Assembly: GCA_964343305.1 (NCBI GenBank)
Contig: CAYFJO010000146.1
Coordinates: 1-23,540, forward strand
DNA length: 23,540 nucleotides
Reading direction: 5' to 3'
Origin: CAYFJO01 sp964343305
GTDB lineage: Bacteria; Planctomycetota; Planctomycetia; Pirellulales; Pirellulaceae
The notes below the pieces were generated by a model. It made no database searches, had not been told where the DNA came from, and worked only from the letters and a program-made list of their open reading frames with translations. Of the stretch, positions 1 through 6,397 are shown piece after piece (the stretch's first letter is position 1; every line of letters begins with the position of its first letter). The position numbers and the translations under genes are program-made.

Positions 1-104
1 GATTCGCCAAAGGTAAACAGCGAATAGCGGACGGGCCGCTCAATACGCACAGAGTCCCACAGATCGCGAAATCGTTTTTCTTCGTCAAAGTCGTCTAAGA
101 ACAT
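1..104 (-). CDS. Unrecognised protein, N-terminal 34 residues only
   Basis: Only the first 34 codons are inside the window; the gene runs off the left edge. The ATG at 104-102 is preceded by a good Shine-Dalgarno stretch (AAGGTGA, about 6 bases upstream). The peptide begins MFLDDFDEEKRFRDLWD and continues with a charged segment and a hydrophobic YSLFTFGE stretch, with no signal peptide. It starts 25 bases after the stop of the DUF1569 gene on the same strand, so it is probably the third gene of a FAH - DUF1569 - this gene transcript. I do not recognise the family. That this is a real gene rests on the ribosome binding site, the spacing and the protein-like composition. Confidence 0.6.
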   Translation of the reverse strand, partial: MFLDDFDEEKRFRDLWDSVRIERPVRYSLFTFGE

Positions 105-129
105 ACAACGTCACCTTGGCGTGACGGAA

Positions 130-591
130 CTAATCCGCCACAAAACTCATGTGGAGCGCGAAATGATGCAAATGCAGCGTTTCCCATTCCTCGGCCGTCA
201 GGGCGCCAAAGGCCGGATGGGGCGAGCGTTTTGTTTCCGTGGAGTATCGCGCGACGGCGCGGCGCAAATGCTCGAGACCGTCTTCGGTCGACGTTTCGCC
301 CGGAACCATTTCATCGGCCGATTTGCCTTTGAGCTGATATCCTGAAGGCAGACCGTCGCGCAACAACCGCTTTTTCAAAAACAACCAAGCGACGATACGA
401 ATGTGAATCGGAGATTTCGTTTCAAATCCATCGATCGATTTATCGACCGTCCGCGCGAGATGCTCGAAGATCTGGCCTAGCGACCATTGTCCGGTGGTGG
501 GCGATTGTTGGGCGGCACGCTGCTCGGCATCCGCGAGCGCCTCTTCAAGCGATTTGTATTGAACCGAGCGACGTTCGGTCGTGGTCGTCAT
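130..591 (-). CDS. DUF1569 domain protein (DinB-like fold)
   Basis: A 153-residue cytoplasmic protein matching the DUF1569 family, which belongs to the DinB/YfiT-like four-helix metal-binding fold. Visible hallmarks are the helix motif QIFEHLA around residues 40-46, with a histidine at 44, and the C-terminal HHFALHMSF motif around residues 142-150. In this fold, such histidines form a metal site. The ATG at 591 has a clear ribosome binding site (GAGGA, 8 bases upstream). The gene lies 26 bases downstream of the FAH-family gene and 25 bases before the next minus-strand gene, which suggests co-transcription. No biochemical role is established for DUF1569; a thiol- or metal-dependent role is inference from the fold. 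The length is normal for the family. Confidence 0.85.
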   Translation of the reverse strand: MTTTTERRSVQYKSLEEALADAEQRAAQQSPTTGQWSLGQIFEHLARTVDKSIDGFETKSPIHIRIVAWLFLKKRLLRDGLPSGYQLKGKSADEMVPGETSTEDGLEHLRRAVARYSTETKRSPHPAFGALTAEEWETLHLHHFALHMSFVAD

Positions 592-617
592 TTATTTATC
601 CTCAAACGCAACACGGC

Positions 618-1415
618 TTACTCCTCGCGCACCGGGTTCGTGAGAGAACCAATGTTTTCAATTTCAATCGTGATGGAATCCCCGTCTTTGAGCAACACGG
701 GCGGCTTTCGCGCGAAACCGACGCCTTGCGGTGTCCCGGTGAGGATCACTGTGCCGGGGGCGAGCATGGAACTTCCGCTGAGAAACTCAATCAACGTCGG
801 CACATCGAAAATCATGTCGCTGGTCGTCCAATCCTGCAACGTTTCTCCGTTCAAGATCGTTTTGATTTTCAAATCATTCGGATTGGGAATCTCGTCGCGT
901 GTGACTAAACAAGGCCCCAGCGGACAAAACGTGTCGAAGGTCTTGCCGCGGCACCACTGACTGCCGCCCATCTTGATTTGCCAGTCTCGCGCGCTTACGT
1001 CATTCGCACACGTATACCCAAGCACGTAGTCCAACGCCTCGTCGCGCGAGACGTTTTTGCACGGCTTACCAATCACGACCGCCAACTCGCACTCAAAATC
1101 GACTTCTTCGCTTTTCAAATGCGTGGGCAGCAAAATCGGATCGTCGGGGTTTTGAACGGCGCTGGGCATCTTCATGAACAGGATCGGATATTCCGGAATT
1201 GCCGCACCGCTCTCTTCGGCGTGTTGGCGGTAATTCAAACCGATGCACATCACGGCCGCCGGCGCGATCGGCGCAAGCACTTTCTGCACATCGACCGGGT
1301 CGCCGGAATCTCGAAACTCTCCAAACAGATCGCCGTCCAGGCGTGTCACCTTGCCGTCATGCTGACAACCAAACTGAATCTGCTTGTCGCTGTCCAAGAA
1401 TCGAATGATTTTCAT
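618..1415 (-). CDS. Fumarylacetoacetate hydrolase (FAH) family protein
   Basis: A 265-residue enzyme of the FAH family, which includes fumarylpyruvate hydrolase, ureidoglycolate lyase and 2-hydroxyhepta-2,4-diene-1,7-dioate isomerase. The N-terminal ~50 residues form the small lead domain. The catalytic domain starts at CIGLNYRQHAEE (57-68). The divalent metal ligands fit Glu108 and Glu110 in VDFECELAVVIG and Asp139 in NDVSARD. Further family signatures are GKTFDTFCPLGP (157-168) and TGTPQGVG (226-233). The substrate cannot be read from sequence. It is probably a cytoplasmic C-C bond hydrolase/lyase or isomerase in aromatic or sugar-acid catabolism. The start is ATG at 1415, with only a weak GAG upstream. 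It leads the FAH - DUF1569 - unknown cluster. Confidence 0.92.
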   Translation of the reverse strand: MKIIRFLDSDKQIQFGCQHDGKVTRLDGDLFGEFRDSGDPVDVQKVLAPIAPAAVMCIGLNYRQHAEESGAAIPEYPILFMKMPSAVQNPDDPILLPTHLKSEEVDFECELAVVIGKPCKNVSRDEALDYVLGYTCANDVSARDWQIKMGGSQWCRGKTFDTFCPLGPCLVTRDEIPNPNDLKIKTILNGETLQDWTTSDMIFDVPTLIEFLSGSSMLAPGTVILTGTPQGVGFARKPPVLLKDGDSITIEIENIGSLTNPVREE

Positions 1416-1484
1416 TTAGTGACTCAGCGGTCTTTGTTCTACCACTTCTCCGTTTGCTGTTTCCCCGCGTCGCATTTCTGTAGA

Positions 1485-1525
1485 ACGGTTTTTCAAATCG
1501 TCCCGGACGGATTGGAAATCCGTCC
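1485..1525. repeat. Two tandem small hairpins, dispersed-repeat-like
   Basis: Two short hairpins sit side by side between the TPR gene end (1568) and the FAH gene start (1415). The second is perfect: GGACGGATT (1505-1513), loop GGA, AATCCGTCC (1517-1525). The first is a related version with one G/T mismatch: ACGGTTT (1485-1491), loop TTC, AAATCGT (1495-1501). The second is followed by TACGG, and a similar unit recurs at 17429-17450. It may act as a transcription end for the TPR gene, but there is no T-tract. Confidence 0.7.
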
Positions 1526-1567
1526 TACGGTTTGGTTGCGGCCAACAGTCGCGGCGTTAAACGATCT

Positions 1568-3712
1568 TTAGTCAGGAAGAATGAGTTTTGATTTACTTTC
1601 GCTCGAGCCGGCGTCGGGCGATCCGCCCGGCAACAGGATTCCGCCACCTGACACTTCCTCCTGTCCCGCGCCAACCAGACTCGATTCATCTTCGGGCGGC
1701 AGACTGGCTGGCTGGCCATCCGGTGTGATCAAACCAAAACGCATGAGAACTTGCATCAAAGCCTGGCTTACTCCTGGCTCCTCCATGTGTCTCATCTGAA
1801 TTTGTTCGACCAGACCTTGGCACTCGTCCGCGATGCCGCGTTCCAAACGCAACGACAGTTCGGCAATCAACCATTGAGCGGGCGAACGGCCTCCGGCCAC
1901 GGCCAAATCACGTGCTTTGGCAATGTATCCAATAGCTTCGCCAAAACCAGCGGTCAATCGCGACAGGATCTCGTATGCCTCCACCTTGTCGACCTTGTCG
2001 TCCAGGCTGTCTCGCTGAATGACTTCGCGCGTGAGCCGTTGCATCGCCGTCATGGCCCCCAGTCTGCCGGCACGAGCATAACACGACGCCAGATGCTCGT
2101 CGGACAACGACGCCGGATTCACGCGAGACAAACGGACCAGCGGAATATCATTCACCCAGCCGTCGATCGTTTCGATGTCGTCGTTGGTGGGCAAGTCAAG
2201 CTTGCGGCGCAATTCGTTGTGGTCAACCGCGTGTTTGCCTTGCCCCTGAGCACCAAGTTCGAGCAGCAGAATCGCCGCCAGCAGACGGACACGAAACGCT
2301 TCATCGGAGCTGACGTCACAAGGCTTTTTGCCGTTCAAGACACTCAGCGGCAACTCTGGCCATCTGGACAGCGTAACGTCGCGCGATTGTTCCTCGATTA
2401 GTTTGCGGCGATGTTGGGGTGGCGTGTCGTCGGGAAAACGCCAGTGCCACGTCAAAGCGGCGGTAATCATGCCGATTTGTTCGTTCACTTCCTCGCTTTC
2501 GGGATCGGCCACCCACTCTCCCAACAGGTCGATGAGTTTTGATTTCTTGGCGTCAAATTGATCGTCCTTGTCAACGATAAACTCCAGACGCGCATCCCGA
2601 TCAGTTTGTTTGCCGAACAAGTACATCTCGGCGAGCACCAGCGGCACGTCTTCTCGCTGGATGTCCTCGCCGCTGGCGGGAAGAGGGCGGTCGAGCAGCC
2701 AATAGACACCCTTGGGCGGCGGGTTGTCATCATCGCCCATCTCTCGCGGATCGACCGGCAAACGAGTGACCCGGCTGTCCGACGCCAAGACTTCAAGAGC
2801 CTTCTCCGAATCCGTCACGGGAAAAGTGATGTTCAAAACATCGATCGTTTCTTTGCTGGTCTCAGGATCGAGCATCTGGGCCAACGCTTCGGCTTCCACT
2901 GCATCGTCCAACGCGAGGCCGTCCGCTTTCGCATATCGCCGCCATGCAGCGATCGTTTTGTCGTTCTCGCCAAGCCAACTACGCAATATCGCAATGTTTC
3001 GCAAAATTGCCTGCTGTCCGTTTTGTTGCTGAGAAAGCGCCTCCAATCGTTCGACACCAGCCAACCAGGCACCGCGATTGGCCAGCTTCATGGCTTCCTC
3101 GAAAGATCCGCTCCACGATACACCGGCGGGACACTCCGCGAATCGCATGTCCTGTTTCAAAAGTAAGGGGATTTCTGGAGACCCGTGCAGTCGCATGAGC
3201 TGTTGCATGGGGCGCGGGTCGTCGGGCATCAAAGTTGCCTGAAGCAGCAAGTGACTGCGAGCCGCCAAGATGTCCCCGGCCATCAGCAGCGCCTGTCCAA
3301 TGGCTCCAATCACCTCGAAAACCGCCATGGGCATGGTCTCGTCGATCACTTCGATGGCGCGTTGCAATCCGATCACGGCCTTGCCCAGATGACCTTCCGA
3401 TGCCTCGAGCAATGCCGATTGCGCGAGAGCCACCGGGTTCTCTGGATTCTTGACAACGAAAGTACCAACAGCCGCTTTGGCCTCTTCGAACTCACCCAAC
3501 TGCATCAGCACATCCGATTTCATTGCCAACAAGCAAGCTCGCTCGGGGTTCTTCGCCAACAACCGATTGAGTTCACCGAGGGCAGCGCCACGTTGCTCGC
3601 CTTCCATCATCTTGGTGACTTTGTCCAATTCGTGGACGATATCCTTGCAGCCACAGAATTTGACCTTTTTATTACTGCCTCCGGGGCATCGAGAATAGGT
3701 GTCGATTGCCAT
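1568..3712 (-). CDS. TPR protein with N-terminal SEC-C-like zinc motif
   Basis: A 714-residue protein without a signal peptide. I chose the ATG at 3712 because AAAAGGA lies about 9 bases upstream and the zinc motif begins there; the frame is open further upstream to 3904 but that stretch does not look coding. Residues 9-22 read CPGGSNKKVKFCGC, a variant of the SEC-C metal-binding motif in which the second cysteine of the usual CPCG is glycine. Residues about 44-175 contain tetratricopeptide-like helical pairs, such as NPERACLLAMKSDVLMQLGE. The central part is acidic and helical and has no recognised domain. The last ~40 residues are a Ser/Gly/Pro-rich tail ending KSKLILPD. A scaffold or protein-interaction role is inferred. 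It is a single-gene unit between repeats, with function unknown. Confidence 0.85.
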   Translation of the reverse strand: MAIDTYSRCPGGSNKKVKFCGCKDIVHELDKVTKMMEGEQRGAALGELNRLLAKNPERACLLAMKSDVLMQLGEFEEAKAAVGTFVVKNPENPVALAQSALLEASEGHLGKAVIGLQRAIEVIDETMPMAVFEVIGAIGQALLMAGDILAARSHLLLQATLMPDDPRPMQQLMRLHGSPEIPLLLKQDMRFAECPAGVSWSGSFEEAMKLANRGAWLAGVERLEALSQQQNGQQAILRNIAILRSWLGENDKTIAAWRRYAKADGLALDDAVEAEALAQMLDPETSKETIDVLNITFPVTDSEKALEVLASDSRVTRLPVDPREMGDDDNPPPKGVYWLLDRPLPASGEDIQREDVPLVLAEMYLFGKQTDRDARLEFIVDKDDQFDAKKSKLIDLLGEWVADPESEEVNEQIGMITAALTWHWRFPDDTPPQHRRKLIEEQSRDVTLSRWPELPLSVLNGKKPCDVSSDEAFRVRLLAAILLLELGAQGQGKHAVDHNELRRKLDLPTNDDIETIDGWVNDIPLVRLSRVNPASLSDEHLASCYARAGRLGAMTAMQRLTREVIQRDSLDDKVDKVEAYEILSRLTAGFGEAIGYIAKARDLAVAGGRSPAQWLIAELSLRLERGIADECQGLVEQIQMRHMEEPGVSQALMQVLMRFGLITPDGQPASLPPEDESSLVGAGQEEVSGGGILLPGGSPDAGSSESKSKLILPD

Positions 3713-3818
3713 CTGCAATTTTCCTTTTGATAAGCATCCTGAAGCGGTGCATCCTATCAAACTGCCACCAAACATGCGAGACGCTGCATTCGAGGGTGGT
3801 GTCCCAATTTTGAGTTGT

Positions 3819-3852
3819 AGACTTCCGAAGTTTCGGAAAACTCCGGAAGTCT
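3819..3852. repeat. Nested hairpin with two alternative folds
   Basis: The outer arms AGACTTCCG (3819-3827) and CGGAAGTCT (3844-3852) are perfectly complementary. A competing inner hairpin pairs TTCCGAA (3823-3829) with TTCGGAA (3832-3838) over a 2-base loop and shares bases with the outer left arm. It lies about 107 bases upstream of the TPR gene start, in its probable leader or promoter region. It could be a dispersed repeat or a regulatory structure. Confidence 0.6.
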
Positions 3853-4084
3853 GTTTCGGGCCAACACAGTAATACGACACTACCCATCCGAGAGAAGGTC
3901 CCATCTACACGAAGGAACTCATTAAACACGTCGTGGATTCTTCGGCATATCGATCCCACTTCGGTTCTGTACGAGTCGCTGCGTCGGTATCATGTAGAGC
4001 TGGAAGAATGCAAACGCTGAGACAACTGGTTCGCGCACAACTCGTTCACGGCATAAAGAAACGGCATTGAAAGCCGGGTGCGGA

Positions 4085-4112
4085 AAAGGGGTCAGGTCGA
4101 CCTGACCCCTTT
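4085..4112. repeat. Perfect 28-bp palindrome, REP-like
   Basis: Fourteen bases (AAAGGGGTCAGGTC, 4085-4098) are followed with no loop by their exact reverse complement (4099-4112), centred on a GTCGAC site. The GGGGTCAGG unit resembles termini I associate with REP-type elements mobilised by REP-associated tyrosine (Y1) transposases. No transposase gene is present here, so this would be a stand-alone copy. Confidence 0.75.
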
Positions 4113-4140
4113 GTTCCTCCCGTGCTCGTCCCAACTACGA

Positions 4141-4443
4141 ATGGGAAGATCATTTGCAGGAGGACATCCTCGACGGGCGGCGGCAAACGACCTGCTTTCG
4201 TCACGAGCCGGGACGCTGCTCACCGAGTTTGGCATCGAGCGAATTCATGCTCTGATCACGCGCTTTGAACTCTGGGACAAGCTCTTCGACGACTGGACCG
4301 ATCAGGAGTGGATCCACCCCGAAAGCCTCTCGGCCCTGTGGAACTTGCGAACCAGCCAAGTCCTCTGGACCACCGGAGCCACCGCCGTCGACGACATGCA
4401 TGTAGGAAGACCTATTTCGGTGTTCTTCGGGTTTACGGATTGA
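4141..4443 (+). pseudogene. Coding-like remnant of an unrecognised gene
   Basis: From an ATG at 4141 the frame runs 100 codons to TGA at 4441. The part from about 4186 to 4398 looks like real protein: a helical TEFGIERIHALITRFELWD stretch, then WIHPESLSALWNLRTSQVLW. By hand count about four fifths of these codons end in G or C. No ribosome binding site precedes the ATG. The last ~15 codons have a different base composition and run directly into the hairpin at 4440, and the front abuts the REP-like palindrome. I read it as an internal piece of a gene carried in with, or cut by, repeat elements. I do not recognise the parent family. A short intact gene cannot be excluded. Confidence 0.4.
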
Positions 4444-4502
4444 ATAAGGAAAACAGGAAGGATTCTTGTCATAATTCCTTTATTCCTGTTTTCCTTATTC
4501 AA
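4440..4502. repeat. Long perfect inverted repeat (20-bp arms)
   Basis: The left arm TTGAATAAGGAAAACAGGAA (4440-4459) is the exact reverse complement of 4483-4502, with a 23-base loop containing GATTCTTGTCAT. It ends 24 bases before the ATG at 4527. A related hairpin with a similar core lies just after the same gene at 6330-6377. It may be a dispersed element; as RNA it would form a strong stem close to the start codon. Confidence 0.85.
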
Positions 4503-4526
4503 ACATCAACTTGAAAGACTCGTCCA

Positions 4527-6323
4527 ATGCGTTGTTCTTTTCGTCTCGTTGTTGCTGGATTCTATGTGCCGATGCTCTTGCTGGCGTTCGATTCGTGGCT
4601 TGGTGCTGAGCCGGCGCGGCGCGTTTGCCGTGAATTGCGTAGTTTCAAAATCTCAGAAGCGCATCAAGGTGTTGCGGTTGATGTCGCACATTTTTACGCC
4701 GTGACCAATCGGGCGATCGGCAAGTATGACAAGCGGACGGGAAAAGAAGTTGCTCAGTGGAAGGCACACGATGACTCACCATTGCGTCACCTGAACAGCG
4801 GGGTCGTGTTCGAAGGAAAATTGTACTGTGCCCATTCAAATTGGCCCGCTCAGCCGCTGAAGAACTCCATTGAGATCTGGGACGCCGAAACACTCAAACA
4901 TGTTGGGCAAAAGGCATTTGGACGCCAGGCAAGTGCCGTCACTTGGGTGGATCGGCGCGACGATCATTGGTGGGTCGTGTTCGCACGCTACGGGTCGAAG
5001 CAAGTTGTGGCCGGCACAACATTGACCAAATTCGACGATCGATGGAAGCCGGTTGCATCGTGGCGTTTTCCGGCGAAAGTCATCGACCGGTTTGTGCCCA
5101 ACAGTTGTTCCGGCGGAGCTTTTGGACCGGACGGACTGATCTATGCCACCGGGCATGATCGCGCGAAGATGTATGCACTGCGAATTCCGAACAACGGCGA
5201 GACGCTCGAATTGGTGGACATCGTGCCGATGAACATCGCTGGCCAAGGGATCGCGTGGGATCGAACGGATTTGGGCATCGTCTACGGGATTCGCCGCAAA
5301 ACGAAAGAAGTGGTCGTCTCGCGAATCTCTCACACGCAAGAATTTGACGCGCTGAAGGCGAGTGTGACTTGGCAGCGCGATCCGAACAATCCCGTACTTC
5401 CGCCGAGCAAATCGGAATTTGATTCGACGCGATGTATGAACCCGTGGGTGTTGCGTCGCGGTGATGATTACCATCTGTATTACTCAGGCGGCGATGCAAA
5501 GGGTGAGCAAAGAATCTGTCTTGCCACGGCGTCCGTCAGCGATGTCACTTCATGGAAACGCACCGGCCCGTTGTTCGACACCGGCAAGGCTGGCACTTTC
5601 GATGCGAGCTGGTGTGTGTTGCCTCACGTCGTTCAAATGGCTGACGATCGTTGGCATCTCTATTACACTGGCAACGCGGGGCGAGGCAGTGGACTTTCGG
5701 CATTTCCGGGGGTCGGGCTCGCGACAAGTAGCGACGGCAAAACGTGGTCGCGGTTTGGTAACAAGCCCGTCCTTCCAACAAGTGGTCAACACGGGAACGG
5801 CGACGCCATTGGCATTGCGGGTGGTTCCGTGTTGAAGGTGAACGTTGACGGCGGCAAAACGGAGTGGCGATTTTATTACACGGGTGCACCGACGATCGGC
5901 CGGCCGCTGCCGCTCAATCAACAAAAGACGATTTGCCTCGCCGTGTCTCAGGACGGAATCAAGTGGCAAAAACGCGGGGCGATCATGTACCGCGATCCGA
6001 ATCGCGACTACGAAGACATCGGCGTCGCAGGGCCGGTCGTGCATCAAAACGCGGACGGCAGCTTTCGCATGTGGTACTCGGCGATTGGCACATGCTGGGG
6101 CTACTATTCAATTTGCTACGCTGAATCCGCCGACGGTATTCACTGGCGACGAGGCCCCAAGAGTGGCGACAATTTGCAGCTCACTCCTCAAGGCGATGCT
6201 TGGGAACAGCAGATGGTCGAGTATCCGACGGTCATTCAAGAAGGCGATCGGTTGCGGCTTTTTTATTGCGGAAATGGTTACGGTAAGACGGGGATAGGCA
6301 CGGCTGTGAGCGTTGCCAATTGA
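4527..6323 (+). CDS. Secreted double beta-propeller protein, GH43/GH130-like C-terminal half
   Basis: A 598-residue exported protein. Residues 1-27 form a signal peptide with a hydrophobic core and likely cleavage after WLGA. Residues about 35-275 form a first propeller of the quinoprotein/glutamine-cyclotransferase type, with blade motifs such as IEIWDAETLKHVG and GPDGLIYATGHD. From about 285 a second, five-bladed-type propeller begins at NNPVLPP, with repeated HLYYSG, HLYYTG, FYYTGAP and MWYSA strands and SSDGKTW turns, typical of the GH32/43/68/130 superfamily. A role in binding or hydrolysing glycans outside the cytoplasm is inferred; I cannot assign catalytic acids. The start is supported by the signal peptide, but the ribosome binding site is weak (GAAAGA). 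It is convergent with the PL26/sialidase operon and bracketed by related hairpins. Confidence 0.85.
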   Translation: MRCSFRLVVAGFYVPMLLLAFDSWLGAEPARRVCRELRSFKISEAHQGVAVDVAHFYAVTNRAIGKYDKRTGKEVAQWKAHDDSPLRHLNSGVVFEGKLYCAHSNWPAQPLKNSIEIWDAETLKHVGQKAFGRQASAVTWVDRRDDHWWVVFARYGSKQVVAGTTLTKFDDRWKPVASWRFPAKVIDRFVPNSCSGGAFGPDGLIYATGHDRAKMYALRIPNNGETLELVDIVPMNIAGQGIAWDRTDLGIVYGIRRKTKEVVVSRISHTQEFDALKASVTWQRDPNNPVLPPSKSEFDSTRCMNPWVLRRGDDYHLYYSGGDAKGEQRICLATASVSDVTSWKRTGPLFDTGKAGTFDASWCVLPHVVQMADDRWHLYYTGNAGRGSGLSAFPGVGLATSSDGKTWSRFGNKPVLPTSGQHGNGDAIGIAGGSVLKVNVDGGKTEWRFYYTGAPTIGRPLPLNQQKTICLAVSQDGIKWQKRGAIMYRDPNRDYEDIGVAGPVVHQNADGSFRMWYSAIGTCWGYYSICYAESADGIHWRRGPKSGDNLQLTPQGDAWEQQMVEYPTVIQEGDRLRLFYCGNGYGKTGIGTAVSVAN

Positions 6324-6329
6324 TCATTA

Positions 6330-6377
6330 CTGACAGAAAGATGAGACGACAGAAAGATTCTCTCATGTTTCTGTCAG
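6330..6377. terminator. Hairpin between convergent genes, probable bidirectional terminator/repeat
   Basis: Arms 6330-6346 and 6361-6377 are 17 bp with a single mismatch, over a 14-base loop. The unit GACAGAAAGAT occurs twice (6332-6342 and 6348-6358), so the right arm can pair in two registers. It begins 7 bases after the stop of the plus-strand gene and ends 20 bases from the stop of the minus-strand lyase, the usual place for a shared terminator. There is no clear T-tract. Confidence 0.65.
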
Positions 6378-6397
6378 AACTAGCGGCGCTATCATGT

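Larger units (their letters stand above)
3713..4526. other. Repeat-rich gap without an intact gene
   Basis: This 814-base stretch separates the minus-strand TPR gene from the plus-strand double-propeller gene, so it must contain the 5' regions of both. I see a nested hairpin (3819-3852), a perfect 28-bp palindrome (4085-4112), a coding-like remnant (about 4141-4443) and a long-arm hairpin (4440-4502). The part from about 3900 to 4080 shows nothing I can name: its open frames are short and have no ribosome binding site. The mixture looks like a site of old insertions. Confidence 0.6.

Noticed and set aside
3713..3904. N-terminal extension of the TPR protein to 3904
   Set aside because: The added 64 residues lack protein-like character and overlap the nested hairpin, while the ATG at 3712 has a good ribosome binding site directly before the zinc motif.
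3922..4134. A minus-strand frame spanning the REP-like palindrome
   Set aside because: It has no recognisable domain or ribosome binding site, and it crosses the palindrome.
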